DNA of 64,000 bases from DVED01 sp963838375 (GCA_963838375.1 CAWIQY010000006.1:372001-436000); one strand, 5' to 3'. Shown: positions 26,883 through 36,560, counted from the stretch's first letter. Made by a program: numbers and translations. The notes: generated by a model not told the origin, from the letters alone.

Positions 26883-27773
26883 TTAAATCTGACAATCGAT
26901 ACTCATCAGAGCCAAACCCACCTGCTGTGCCGCTAAGTGAACCAGTTCCAGTTGCGTTTCTTGCAGCTTGCAGGGTTGCAACCACTGAAGCGATAATAAA
27001 GCGATCGTTCGATCGCGCCAGAGGATGGGAATTGCCAAATGGGCTTGAATCCCAGCACTTTGGTAATGTGCCACGTCCGATAGGTTCGCATCGCGGGGAA
27101 TATTGACCGAACCTTGTATCGTTTTTTGGGCGAGAGCCTCCTGCACCAATGGATCGTCACTCAGCCAGTTTTCAACCGTTCCCACCTGACTGTAGCTCCC
27201 CACCGCACCCAGCGTATCTTCCTCAACTAATTGCAAAACACAGGCATCGGCAGAGAATTCCTGCCCAAAAGCCAGAGCGATCGTTTCTAAACTCGTCTCC
27301 TGGCTTTCGCCCTCCTGGGCGACTCGGAGGACGGTTTTCAGTAATTCCATCTGAGCCTGCGCCCACGCCAATTCCTCCGTTCGCTGCTTGAGAACTTCGT
27401 AGGTGTCTGCCGCACGCCCGACCACCTCTTTCAATTCTTGGGGGTCCCAAGGTTTCGTGATATATTTATAGACTTGTCCGGAGTTAATCGCTTCAACTAA
27501 ATCTTCAATATCGGTAAATCCAGTCAGGATAATCCGCACAGTATTGGGAAATTGAGGGAGAGTTTTTCTAAGAAACTCCGTACCCTTCATTTGCGGCATT
27601 CGCTGGTCGGAAATAATGACTGCTACTTCTCCTTCTTTTTCTAGGACTTCCAACGCTTCAAAGCCGCTTTCGGCTTTAGAGACTTGGAAATCGCGCCGGA
27701 AAGTTCGGTAGAGCAGATCCAAATTGTCTGGCTCGTCATCTACAACCAGCATTTTGGGTTTTTGCGAGCGCAT
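26883..27773 (-). CDS. Response regulator with REC and GAF-like domains
   Basis: A 296-residue protein. The REC domain (about 8-122) has the acidic pair D12-D13, the phosphoacceptor Asp56 in ISDQRMPQMKGTEF and the conserved Lys in KYITKPWDP. A short coiled coil (about 120-150) is followed by a GAF-like domain (about 150-290) with ACVLQLVEE and AIPILWRDRTIALLSLQ. There is no output enzyme or DNA-binding domain, so it probably acts by contact with partners, such as a phosphodiesterase or kinase. The SDQRMP REC type is common among HD-GYP-like regulators. No sensor kinase gene is next to it. Confidence 0.87.
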   Translation of the reverse strand: MRSQKPKMLVVDDEPDNLDLLYRTFRRDFQVSKAESGFEALEVLEKEGEVAVIISDQRMPQMKGTEFLRKTLPQFPNTVRIILTGFTDIEDLVEAINSGQVYKYITKPWDPQELKEVVGRAADTYEVLKQRTEELAWAQAQMELLKTVLRVAQEGESQETSLETIALAFGQEFSADACVLQLVEEDTLGAVGSYSQVGTVENWLSDDPLVQEALAQKTIQGSVNIPRDANLSDVAHYQSAGIQAHLAIPILWRDRTIALLSLQWLQPCKLQETQLELVHLAAQQVGLALMSIDCQI

Positions 27774-28161
27774 TGTATTCCTCGGTAGATGTTTAATGTT
27801 TAATGCTGTCTAGTTGGATGATATCCTCCATAAGACCCCCCTGCTAGGATGTACCCCTATGGCGACCAGACAATGTCTTGAGACTCGTGCAGACTTCTGT
27901 TAAGCCTAACTTGATATTAACTAAAGAGGATCGCTTTCGCACTCCCTTCTTTAACCTGCGAGAATAGGCTAGTGGTGTGTCTACCGAATCCGATCGCCCT
28001 CGATCGCAGTTGTGTTCCCTTGCCTCCCAGTGCTTGGGACTGTCTACCTGCCGATTGCCCGCGAGAGATCGGTCTACCGTTTTGAGAAGGAGGTCGATCG
28101 TCCTACCCTAGCCTACCTTCCCTTTGCATCTACCGGGGTAGGAAATTGAGAGAAAAGAGTT
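27774..28161. other. Divergent intergenic region
   Basis: This 388-bp gap lies between the divergent REC-GAF gene and hisA. I see no gene, no strong hairpin and no clear promoter boxes in it. Confidence 0.4.
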
Positions 28162-28935
28162 ATGGAAGTGATTCCCGCAATCGATTTACTAGAAGGGCGT
28201 TGTGTCCGCTTGTACCAAGGAGATTACGATCGATCCGAAACCTTTGACGAAGATCCCGTAGCCGTTGCCCAACAATGGGTGACACAGGGGGCAACGCGGC
28301 TGCATTTAGTAGATCTCGACGGTGCGAAAATCGGTCAGCCGGCAAACTTAAAAACCATCGCCCAAATTGTCAAAACCGTATCGATTCCTGTAGAAGTAGG
28401 CGGGGGACTGCGCGATCGCGACAGCGTTGCCGCATTATTAGATCTGGGAGTCGAGTGGGCAATCCTGGGCACCGTTGCTGTCGAAAAACCGCAGTTAGTC
28501 GAACAGTTGTGCCAAGAGTTTCCAGGTAAAATTATCGTGGGGATCGATGCCCGAGACGGACGAGTTGCGACTCGCGGTTGGCTGGAAACATCCCAAGTGT
28601 TAGCGACTGATTTAGCACGACAGATGGCCAATCTCGGTGTAGCAGCAATAATTTACACGGATATTCATCGAGACGGAACCCTCGCCGGTCCAAATTTGGA
28701 AGCTTTGCGGCAACTTGCCGGGGCGATTGACATTCCGATTATTGCTTCTGGGGGAGTCAGTTCGGTAACCGACCTATTAAGTCTCTCTGCACTCGAACCT
28801 CAAGGAGTCACGGGTGTCATTGTCGGACGAGCACTCTATACCGGGGATGTTCGACTCCGGGAAGCTCTCGGGGCGATCGGTCCGGGACGTATTCTTGATG
28901 TCCCGCCCGATTTGGGATCTTCAGCTTGGGCTTGA
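28162..28935 (+). CDS. hisA: Phosphoribosylformimino-5-aminoimidazole carboxamide ribotide isomerase HisA
   Basis: HisA catalyses the Amadori rearrangement of ProFAR to PRFAR in histidine synthesis. The 257-residue protein has the TIM-barrel order: EVIPAIDLLEGRCVRL with the catalytic Asp8, LHLVDLDGAKIGQP, PVEVGGGLRDRDSV, VGIDARDGRVATRGW, IYTDIHRDGTLAGPN with the second catalytic Asp, and IIASGGVSSVTDL with VIVGRALYTGD as the phosphate-binding loops. It stands alone, as his genes do in most cyanobacteria. The ATG is preceded by AGAAAAGAG. Confidence 0.96.
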   Translation: MEVIPAIDLLEGRCVRLYQGDYDRSETFDEDPVAVAQQWVTQGATRLHLVDLDGAKIGQPANLKTIAQIVKTVSIPVEVGGGLRDRDSVAALLDLGVEWAILGTVAVEKPQLVEQLCQEFPGKIIVGIDARDGRVATRGWLETSQVLATDLARQMANLGVAAIIYTDIHRDGTLAGPNLEALRQLAGAIDIPIIASGGVSSVTDLLSLSALEPQGVTGVIVGRALYTGDVRLREALGAIGPGRILDVPPDLGSSAWA

Positions 28936-29035
28936 ACGCCCCTGTTAACACTCCTTTGATGTCTCCCATGTCTCTAAGATCCCCGATGCCGCCAATGCCA
29001 GTCAGCATCTTCAGTTCGATCGGGTCGGTTTACCT

Positions 29036-29185
29036 ATGAGGAAAATGACACCGGCTGAACTCGAATATCTCATTCGTCAAACCATCACTTACTTGGAATT
29101 TCATGACGATGGTTCAGCTCGCGAATTAGTCGCCCAGTGGCAACAGCTCCTCGCTCGGATTCGGTATATGAAAGAGCGCCAATAG
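29036..29185 (+). CDS. Small conserved-looking helical protein, 49 residues
   Basis: An ATG at 29036 opens a frame of 49 codons. The product starts MRKMTPAELEYLIRQ, then EFHDDGSARELVAQW and ends RIRYMKERQ. The amphipathic pattern suggests two helices. The initiator has GAGGAAA-like sequence inside the frame rather than before it; an alternative start at the second Met is possible. Codon use matches neighbours. It ends eight bases before the PatA-like gene, suggesting co-transcription. I recall no family name. Confidence 0.6.
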   Translation: MRKMTPAELEYLIRQTITYLEFHDDGSARELVAQWQQLLARIRYMKERQ

Positions 29186-29192
29186 TCTGGGT

Positions 29193-30398
29193 ATGCGTCC
29201 AGTAATTCTTTCTAAAAATATGACGAACCATCTTCCTATCAACTCCTTACAAAATCAATTGAGCCGAGCTAGTGAAAATAAGTTTACGGGACCGCTTGAA
29301 GTGTCTTCTGATAGCGATCGAAGATGGAAGATTTATTTTTTTGGCGGTCACTTGACTTGGATTTCGGGAGAGTGGCATCAAGTGCGAAGATTATTCCGAA
29401 ACTTGAAAGTCAATTGTCCAAAAATTGATTTAAAGTCGTTATCTATTAGAGAACAAGATGAGGGTTCTTTCTCGTGGGATTTTCAAGTTCTTCAAGTTCT
29501 TCAAGAGCGCCAGATTCTCACGGACGAACAAATTTTTTCGGTCGTAGAGTCAATGGTTATGGAAGTTCTGTTCGATCTGTTATTAGAAGAATCTCATTCA
29601 CAAGTGAACTATCATCTCAATGTACAGGATACACTATCTATTATTAGAATTCACTCTTGTCGGCTGCATATCGAGTCGATTTTACCGATTTTGCAATTGC
29701 AAGTCGATCGCTGGCAAAAAGCAGGTTTAGAGTTGGTATCTCCCAATGATGCGCCGATTTTGAAAGACCGCAATAAACAATTGCAGCGAGCTGATAAAGT
29801 CTATCAAAAACTCTCTTCAAAAATTAATGGAAAACGGACATTTCGCGAATTAGCCAGTGGATTTAAGATCGATTCATTGAAACTAGCTCGGGTTGTTGTT
29901 CCCTATATCAAAAAAGAATGGATTTCCACCCGAGCCGTTCCCGATATTCCGCGTCCATTTAAAAATCCGCCGCTTGAGAAAAAAAGGAGTATCCTTCCTT
30001 CATCGAGATCTCCCCAGGAGCCACTAATTGCTTGTATCGATGATAGTCTACAAACGATTAAAATGATGGAACCCGCGATCCAAGCAGCCGGATATCAATT
30101 TTTAGCGATTCAGGATTCTTTGCAAGCTGTTCTTTTGCTAATCGAAGCCAAACCCGACTTGATTTTCTTGGATTTGGTTATGCCTGTGGCTAATGGCTAC
30201 GAAATTTGCACTCAACTTCGGCGCATTCCTCAGTTTTCAGAAACACCGATCGTTATTTTGACCGTAAATAAGGGCATTTTCCACCGCATGCGAGCCTCGA
30301 CGGTCAGAGCCTCCGATTTCCTGACCAAACCCGTTCAACCGCAGAAAATATTAGAAGTGATTCGCAAACATTTAGGCAAAAAAACGTCGAGTCATTGA
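29193..30398 (+). CDS. PatA-like response regulator (PATAN domain plus REC)
   Basis: A 401-residue protein in the PatA/PixG arrangement. An N-terminal DUF4388/PATAN domain comes first (about 15-240), with KFTGPLEVSS and WKIYFFGGHLTWISG. A Pro/Arg linker and a C-terminal REC domain (about 280-395) follow, with CIDDSLQTIKMMEP, LIFLDLVMPVANGYE (phosphoacceptor Asp) and FLTKPVQPQKI. PatA-type proteins steer heterocyst pattern, phototaxis and other two-component outputs by protein contact. The PATAN domain lacks a DNA-binding motif. ATG at 29193 is used because it lies just after the previous stop; ATG at 29220 is an equally fair start. Confidence 0.85.
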   Translation: MRPVILSKNMTNHLPINSLQNQLSRASENKFTGPLEVSSDSDRRWKIYFFGGHLTWISGEWHQVRRLFRNLKVNCPKIDLKSLSIREQDEGSFSWDFQVLQVLQERQILTDEQIFSVVESMVMEVLFDLLLEESHSQVNYHLNVQDTLSIIRIHSCRLHIESILPILQLQVDRWQKAGLELVSPNDAPILKDRNKQLQRADKVYQKLSSKINGKRTFRELASGFKIDSLKLARVVVPYIKKEWISTRAVPDIPRPFKNPPLEKKRSILPSSRSPQEPLIACIDDSLQTIKMMEPAIQAAGYQFLAIQDSLQAVLLLIEAKPDLIFLDLVMPVANGYEICTQLRRIPQFSETPIVILTVNKGIFHRMRASTVRASDFLTKPVQPQKILEVIRKHLGKKTSSH

Positions 30399-30508
30399 TA
30401 TTGTTAGTTGCTGTAGGGGCGGGTTTTGAGCGACAACTGTCGGCTCAGGTCAGTCAAATTCTGGCTAAACCCGCTCGTACCGTTTTTAGTTCTGAGTTGA
30501 ACGATCGT

Positions 30509-30549
30509 TAACTATTAACTATTAACTATTAACTATCAACTATTAACTA
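30509..30549. repeat. Heptameric tandem repeat (STRR)
   Basis: Six copies of the 7-bp unit TAACTAT (one CAACTAT variant, last copy partial) lie just past the 3' ends of the convergent PatA-like gene and fabG. Heptameric short tandem repeats are common between genes of filamentous cyanobacteria. Confidence 0.85.
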
Positions 30550-30552
30550 ACT

Positions 30553-31317
30553 TCAAGCCATCACCATTCCCCCATCCACATTCATCGTTTGTCCGGTAAT
30601 GTAGGCGGCAGCGGGGTCGGCAGCCAAGAACCGTACCAATCCAGCTACTTCTTCGGCTTTGCCGTAGCGAGCGAGGGGGATAAACTTCAAAATTTCTTCC
30701 GACTTGAGATCTTTGGTCATATCCGTACTAATAAAACCAGGAGCAACGGCATTGACAGTGATGCCGCGACTGGCAACTTCTTTGGCAATGGTTTTTGTAA
30801 ATCCGATGACTCCCGCTTTGGCTGCGCTGTAGTTGGCTTGACCGGGATTGCCCATTTGTCCGGCAACGGAGGCGATATTAATAATCCGACCCGATTTCTG
30901 CTTGAGCATCATTTTACTGACGGCGCGGGTGCACAGAAACACACCCGTTAGATTCAGATCGATGACGGCTTTCCAATCTTCGGGTTTCATCCGCAGCAGC
31001 AAAGTATCGCGGGTGATGCCAGCATTATTCACCAGTACGTCCACGCGACCCCACTTTTGTGCCACTTCACTCAGCATGGCGTCTACCTCCTCGACTTGGG
31101 AGACATCGGCTTTGACGGCGATTGCACTGCTGCCCATTTGGGCGATTTCGGAGACAACTGCATCGGCTGCCGCGCTCGAACTGGCATAATTGACAACGAC
31201 ATTCGCCCCTTCGCTCGCCAGAGCCAAGGCAATGGCTCGACCGATTCCTCGAGAGGCTCCCGTGACAATTGCCACTTTATCGCGCAGTTGTTGCTGAGTT
31301 TCTGGCAAGGCTTCCAT
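30553..31317 (-). CDS. fabG: 3-oxoacyl-[acyl-carrier-protein] reductase FabG
   Basis: FabG reduces beta-ketoacyl-ACP with NADPH in each round of fatty acid elongation. The 254-residue short-chain dehydrogenase has the cofactor loop TGASRGIG (19-26), NNAG (97-100), Ser150 (IASVAG), Tyr163 and Lys167 (YSAAK), and the C-terminal ITGQTMNVDGGMVM typical of FabG. The catalytic tetrad is complete. It acts in the cytoplasm. No other fab gene is next to it. Confidence 0.94.
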   Translation of the reverse strand: MEALPETQQQLRDKVAIVTGASRGIGRAIALALASEGANVVVNYASSSAAADAVVSEIAQMGSSAIAVKADVSQVEEVDAMLSEVAQKWGRVDVLVNNAGITRDTLLLRMKPEDWKAVIDLNLTGVFLCTRAVSKMMLKQKSGRIINIASVAGQMGNPGQANYSAAKAGVIGFTKTIAKEVASRGITVNAVAPGFISTDMTKDLKSEEILKFIPLARYGKAEEVAGLVRFLAADPAAAYITGQTMNVDGGMVMA

Positions 31318-31415
31318 AGTTCGATCGCGTGTTTACCCAAATAGTTGCACCCCGACATTATATCAAGTCCGGTCGATCTCGAGTTCGGTCAAGTCCCTGG
31401 GGATCGGACTCGACA

Positions 31416-32885
31416 TCAAACGGTGGCATTGTGGGTAGATGAACGGTTTTTGCGATCGCCGTCCGTTTGGTTTTGAGCCAGAATTTGAGTATTGGCAAAA
31501 GAAGCCAACGTCGCATAGCAGCGATTCATGGCGTTTTTTTGAGCTTCAAATAGTGAGGCTAGAGCGTTGACCACTGTTTTGGTTGTACTGAGGTCAAATT
31601 CAGCCAGAAATTCTTTGGTGGAAATTTTGCGATCGAAAAAGCCTTTGGCGCGATCGCACTGATAGCGAACTTCTTCAAACCCCAGGGATTTCACCAAAAA
31701 TGTGGCTAAGGGGGAGTTATCTAAGTCGTAATCTTCATTTCTGCCTCGACCTTTGCGCCCTTTCTCTAAAAAATTCAAGACTTGCCATTCCAAATCGCTT
31801 TTTGGTCGATAGGGGTTCGCCACTTTGGTAATAAAGCTTTCCAGACGAATTCCTCTCGAGCCTCGATCGGGATGGATACCCATCATCGTCGCTAGAGGAA
31901 CATTCAATCCCAGTCCGTAAGATAGAGCTTCGATCAGTGCGATCGTCACGACTTTACTGGCTAAATATAGCTTGGCAACTTCGAGATTCTTGCGCGCTTT
32001 ATCTTCTAAAAACTGATACATTTGAGCGTTGGGTTCGCCCTCAAATCGATTAAAAATGGACTCTGCTTGGAGATTGCTGATAAAGCTTTCCATTTTTTGC
32101 AATGCCATGCGATAGTCCCGTACGGTATAGGAATTCGATCCGATCAGGCTATGATTGGTTTCCGGCAGCAAATTCCAGGTATTCGCCAAAAAATGAGCCG
32201 TGGCACCTGAAAAACCGATGACATCGCGGTTGCCAACGCGCACCGCCCTTTTGACGGCTTCTACAATATCTCGATGGGTGAGTCCGAGATCGAATTTCTC
32301 GTTCGTCGCCACCAAACGTTCGTGGAGGCAGTCCATTGGCGTCATGTTCTCCGACGATTGCACTCGAAAGGGAATCGTGGCTTCGATGCAGACGACGACA
32401 CGCAGCAATCGATCGAGACTCAGAAGCGGTTCTAGGGCTTTTGCTGCTACAATTGCACTCAAAAATTCATTTTGTCCGGCAAAAGGTTCCAACACCTGAC
32501 CGGGAGCAAAACCGAAAACGGCGAGGATGGCGGCAAAGGCTCGATCTTCTGGGAGTTCGGCTTCTTCGCGGATTGCCAGCTTATCCCCCAGTTCGCGAAT
32601 AAACGGCGTCAAATGGAAACTCAGGTTAAAGGGAATACTCAAATCCACCTGCACGTACACGACATCGTGGAACAGTGCCGCCAAAACTTCGATGGGGTCT
32701 TCTTCCCCTCCCACCTCGAAAATATGCTGTGGTGTATGGAAAAACCGCCATCGCCCCATCATGGGTTGAACGATGAGCGTGGCAATTTGGACGAGCTGAG
32801 CTGGATCGATCGCGATTTCCAGCCGACCCATTGCCCAATGGAGCCTCTCTAGGCATTGTTGATAGGCTGTTGATGCACCTTGCAT
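31416..32885 (-). CDS. HD-type predicted phosphohydrolase, cyanobacterial conserved protein
   Basis: A 489-residue protein with an N-terminal HD-like metal site: RFFHTPQHIFEV (about residues 47-58) and ALFHDVVYVQVD (about 69-80), as in predicted metal-dependent HD phosphohydrolases. The rest (about 100-430) is mostly helical without a motif I recognise; a basic patch KGRKGRGRNEDYD lies near 378-390. The last 30 residues are polar and probably disordered. There is no signal peptide or membrane span. The substrate, possibly a nucleotide, is unknown. It lies 98 bp upstream of fabG on the same strand and could be co-transcribed with it. Confidence 0.7.
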   Translation of the reverse strand: MQGASTAYQQCLERLHWAMGRLEIAIDPAQLVQIATLIVQPMMGRWRFFHTPQHIFEVGGEEDPIEVLAALFHDVVYVQVDLSIPFNLSFHLTPFIRELGDKLAIREEAELPEDRAFAAILAVFGFAPGQVLEPFAGQNEFLSAIVAAKALEPLLSLDRLLRVVVCIEATIPFRVQSSENMTPMDCLHERLVATNEKFDLGLTHRDIVEAVKRAVRVGNRDVIGFSGATAHFLANTWNLLPETNHSLIGSNSYTVRDYRMALQKMESFISNLQAESIFNRFEGEPNAQMYQFLEDKARKNLEVAKLYLASKVVTIALIEALSYGLGLNVPLATMMGIHPDRGSRGIRLESFITKVANPYRPKSDLEWQVLNFLEKGRKGRGRNEDYDLDNSPLATFLVKSLGFEEVRYQCDRAKGFFDRKISTKEFLAEFDLSTTKTVVNALASLFEAQKNAMNRCYATLASFANTQILAQNQTDGDRKNRSSTHNATV

Positions 32886-33238
32886 GGAAACCTCTCGATC
32901 GAACTGACTTCAACTTGGATACACGCACGCAGACAAGGCAATGACCTCCCCCTTCCCTATTTTGACAACTAAATCAACTTAGGATAGTTCACTCTTAGCC
33001 AGATCGGTGAAAAAAAAGTTAAATTAACATAACTTAACATTAACTTTAAGGATAATTCTGAAAAAAAGTCAACGAGAATTTTTGTAGGGCGACTTACCGC
33101 TATAATAATAGACAAAATACCGATCGGCAAATACACGCCGACATCGGAACCCGCAAGGGATACCGATGGGCTAGTCAGGGCGACGCATTTACTCAGACTG
33201 ATAGAGACAACCCATAGCCTGAGAAGTAGATTGCGATT
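32886..33238. other. Divergent intergenic region
   Basis: This 353-bp gap between the HD-type gene and the hybrid kinase gene has an AT-rich core near 33000-33080 with TTAACATTAACTT-like repeats. It probably holds promoters for both genes. No gene or strong hairpin is seen. Confidence 0.4.
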
Positions 33239-35224
33239 GTGGAACAACTCTCTAATCTGACCCTGCATTCCACGCTGGCGGATCTCCCCAGCTATGACTG
33301 TAAAGTAGACGCAAATACCTTGGGAGAGGGGATCGAAACCCAATTCCATCGTCATCCCGACTTACCGGGCGTGATGGTGACCGCTCGCGATCGCATCGTC
33401 GGCATTTTACCCAGAGCGCGATTTTTTGAATGGATCAGTCGCCCTTACGGAGTAGAATTATACCTCAAACGTCCGATTCAGGTCTTGTTGGAGACCATGA
33501 TTCAAGACCTGAATACCCGCCTGGACATCGAAGCTTATCCCATCCGGTGTTTGTTATTGAGTGCGGAGAGTTCCATCGACCAAGCGGTGGAAATCGCCCT
33601 TCAGCGTCCCACCTTTATCGCTTACGAACCGATCGTGGTGGCGGGTAACGATCGACAGTGGCGATTGCTCGATATGTACGTTTTGCTGTTGGCTCAATCT
33701 CAACTGTTTAAGCGGGCAAAAGATGCTGCCGATGCGGCGAACAAAGCCAAAAGCGAATTCTTGGCGAGTATGAGCCACGAACTGCGCACGCCTCTCAATG
33801 CCATTCTTGGCTTTACCCAAGTGATGAGTCGCAGTGCCAAGCTATCCAACGCGCAACAGCAACATCTGAGTATTATCAATCGTGCAGGGGAGCATCTACT
33901 GGACTTAATCGGCGATGTTCTGGAAATGTCGAAAATCGAATCGGGCAGAACAACGCTGCACGATTCGATTTTCGACTTATATCGCTTGTTAAACAATCTC
34001 CACGAAATGCTGCAACTGAAGGCAGCCTCTGGAGGGTTGCAGCTCATTTTTGAATGTTCGGAAAATGTTCCTCAATACATAAAAACTGATGCGAGTAAAC
34101 TACGCCAGATTTTAATTAATCTGCTCGGTAATGCGATCAAGTTTACGGAAACGGGCAGTGTGAGACTGCGAGTGTCAGTGTTACGGCACAATGCAGAGGA
34201 AACAGCAGAAGAGTTCGACCCTGCATCCCACACAAACCCCGCACTGGCGACTCTTCATTTTGAGGTGGAAGACACGGGAGCGGGTATTGCCTCAGAAGAA
34301 ATGGAGCGATTATTTGTACCCTTCGGACAAACGGAAATCGGTCGAAATTCCGGGAAAGGAACGGGCTTGGGATTGACGATTGCCGACAATTTCGTGCGGT
34401 TGATGGGAGGAGAAATTCAAGTCAGTAGCACGGTGGGAAAAGGAACGAAATTCGAGTTTGAGATCGCCTTCAAATCTGTACCTGCCGCTGAGATTCCCGC
34501 ATCTCCAGAAAAGCGCAGGGCCGTCGCCCTGGCTCCCAACCAACCCGAATATCGAATCCTGGTTACTGACGATCTCCCAGAAGGTCGCTTAGTTTTAGTT
34601 GAGCTGTTGACGAGTTTGGGATTCTCCGTCTGTGAAGCCCAAAACGGTCGAGAAGCGGTGGAGTTGTGGTCGAGTTATTCGCCTCATCTAATTTTGATGG
34701 ATATGCGAATGCCGGTGATGGATGGATACGAAGCCACTCAACAGATCAAAAGTCAGATCAAAGGGCAAGCTACGGCGATTGTAGCGCTGACCGCTAGTGC
34801 GTTTAATGAAGAACGACAAGCGATCCTGGCGGCTGGGTGCGATGACTTTATGAATAAGCCCTTTCGGGAAGAGGTGCTGCTCGATAAAATTGCTCGGCAT
34901 TTAGGAGTATGTTATACCTACGAAGAGAACTCAGCCGATCGAAACCCCTGCCCGATCGAGCCTTACCAATCCGAGAATGATTGCTCCTTGGAGGCGATTT
35001 TATCTCAAATGCCGTCGGACTGGATCGCCCAACTGCATCAAGCAGCGCTGAAATGTCGCGATGACTCCATTCTCAAACTCGTCGAAATGATTCCCGAATC
35101 GTATTCGGAGTTAGCCAATTGCTTGGAGGGTTGGGCAAATGACTTTCTATTCGATCGCATTCTTGAGTTAACTCGACCCGAAGCGCTGCGAGATCTCGAT
35201 CTCGAAATTCACAATTCAGAGTAG
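33239..35224 (+). CDS. Hybrid sensor histidine kinase/response regulator
   Basis: A 661-residue hybrid kinase. An N-terminal CBS-like region (about 20-150, MVTARDRIVGILPRARFFEWIS) is joined by a coiled coil (about 155-175) to the HisKA domain with His180 in SMSHELRTPLNAILGF. The HATPase domain carries the N box (NLLGNAIKFT) and GKGTGLGLTI. A REC domain (about 435-555) has the phosphoacceptor Asp488 in LILMDMRMPVMDGYEAT. The C-terminal 100 residues are helical and might be a degenerate phosphotransfer tail, without a clear His motif. There is no membrane helix, so the sensor is soluble and may bind a nucleotide or metabolite through the CBS-like part. The start is GTG. Confidence 0.9.
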   Translation: MEQLSNLTLHSTLADLPSYDCKVDANTLGEGIETQFHRHPDLPGVMVTARDRIVGILPRARFFEWISRPYGVELYLKRPIQVLLETMIQDLNTRLDIEAYPIRCLLLSAESSIDQAVEIALQRPTFIAYEPIVVAGNDRQWRLLDMYVLLLAQSQLFKRAKDAADAANKAKSEFLASMSHELRTPLNAILGFTQVMSRSAKLSNAQQQHLSIINRAGEHLLDLIGDVLEMSKIESGRTTLHDSIFDLYRLLNNLHEMLQLKAASGGLQLIFECSENVPQYIKTDASKLRQILINLLGNAIKFTETGSVRLRVSVLRHNAEETAEEFDPASHTNPALATLHFEVEDTGAGIASEEMERLFVPFGQTEIGRNSGKGTGLGLTIADNFVRLMGGEIQVSSTVGKGTKFEFEIAFKSVPAAEIPASPEKRRAVALAPNQPEYRILVTDDLPEGRLVLVELLTSLGFSVCEAQNGREAVELWSSYSPHLILMDMRMPVMDGYEATQQIKSQIKGQATAIVALTASAFNEERQAILAAGCDDFMNKPFREEVLLDKIARHLGVCYTYEENSADRNPCPIEPYQSENDCSLEAILSQMPSDWIAQLHQAALKCRDDSILKLVEMIPESYSELANCLEGWANDFLFDRILELTRPEALRDLDLEIHNSE

Positions 35225-35504
35225 GGAATGGGTTTGAACATTGGACATCAGCATAGCCAGTCGATCTGTCGTTTGCAGTCAGCTCTTTGCGAGTTTTGCC
35301 TCACACTCCTCTAGTTCAAACTTTTAATTCAAAATTTATAGGGGTAGATCCTAAAATTAATATATTTATTTTGAACAATTGGTATTGCTAGTCGATCGTC
35401 AACGGGTGGCTCAGGGAGCGCCGTTCAATTGTGACTCCGTAATTAACTGGCTTGGGTTTGTTTTTGGGTGTGTGTTGTGTTACCCCATCCAGTTAAAATT
35501 GCAG

Positions 35505-36560
35505 ATGAACGTCATTCGAGCAAGTGCATTTCCGGGCAATATTCTCATAGTGGATGATATGCCAGACAACCTACGTCTGTTAGCAAACATTCTTGGAGAT
35601 CGCGGCTATGAGGTCGGTAAAGCGCGAAGTGGAGCCATGGCATTGACTGCCGTGCAAGCCGAGCCGCCCGATCTGATTTTACTCGATATTAATATGCCGC
35701 AAATGGACGGCTATGAGGTTTGCCATCGCTTAAAATCAGATCCGAAAACCCAAGAAATTCCGGTCATTTTTATCAGCGCTCTCGACGAAGTTTGGGATAA
35801 AGTAAAAGCGTTTAATGTGGGCGGTATAGATTATATTACTAAGCCTTTTCAAGGTGAAGAAGTTCTGGCTCGAGTTTCTAATCAACTCAAAATTCAGGCG
35901 TTGCAAAAAGCATTAAAAAAAGAGCGGGAAAAGTCTGAAAAGTTGCTGCTAAATATTTTGCCGCCGCCGATCGTTGAAGAATTGAAGCAAAAACAAAGCG
36001 CGACTCCCGTACAATTTGCCGAGGCAACATTTTTATTTGCCGATATCGTTCGTTTTACACCGACATCCAGTGCGATGCCTCCCGCAGAAGTGGTGAGTTT
36101 GTTAAACGGTGTGTTTTCCACCTTCGATTACCTCTCACAGCAGCATGGCGTGGAAAAAATTAGAACGATTGGTGATTCCTATTTTATCGCAGGAGGTGTT
36201 CCCATTGTTCGCGACGATCATGCTGAGGCGATCGCCGATATGGCACTGGATATGCAACGGAAAATTCAGAACTTTTCTTGGCCCAATGGCGAACCGCTAC
36301 AACTGCGAATAGGCATCAATAGTGGGGGTCCGGTGGTGGGTGCGGTGATCGGCATTCAGAAATTCGCCTATGATGTTTGGGGGAATGATGTCAATCTTGC
36401 CTCGCGGATGGAATCCCAGGGAGAACCGGGACGAATTCATGTCAGTGCAGCGACATTCGATCGTCTTAACGATCGATATGAATTTGAAAAACGAGGCGAC
36501 ATCGATATTAAAGGCAAAGGGATGATGACGACTTATTGGTTGCTCGATTGTAGGCGGTAA
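35505..36560 (+). CDS. Response regulator with adenylate cyclase output
   Basis: A protein of about 351 residues. The REC domain has D17-D18 and phosphoacceptor Asp61 (LILLDINMPQMDGYE), and a helical linker with an EREKSEKLLLNILPPPI cyclase signature leads to a class III cyclase domain. Both metal-binding Asp positions are present (FLFADIVRFT and IRTIGDSYFIAGG). The substrate residues Lys in VEKIRTIGDSY and Asp in YDVWGNDVNLASRME predict ATP rather than GTP, hence cAMP formation. ATG at 35505 is chosen; an upstream TTG (35379) would add 42 residues of no domain character. It likely responds to the hybrid kinase just upstream. Confidence 0.88.
   Translation: MNVIRASAFPGNILIVDDMPDNLRLLANILGDRGYEVGKARSGAMALTAVQAEPPDLILLDINMPQMDGYEVCHRLKSDPKTQEIPVIFISALDEVWDKVKAFNVGGIDYITKPFQGEEVLARVSNQLKIQALQKALKKEREKSEKLLLNILPPPIVEELKQKQSATPVQFAEATFLFADIVRFTPTSSAMPPAEVVSLLNGVFSTFDYLSQQHGVEKIRTIGDSYFIAGGVPIVRDDHAEAIADMALDMQRKIQNFSWPNGEPLQLRIGINSGGPVVGAVIGIQKFAYDVWGNDVNLASRMESQGEPGRIHVSAATFDRLNDRYEFEKRGDIDIKGKGMMTTYWLLDCRR

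Noticed and set aside
30509..30549. CRISPR-like appearance of the short repeats
   Set aside because: The unit is only 7 bp with no spacers. The same holds for 38187-38220 and 47480-47507. No cas gene is present.
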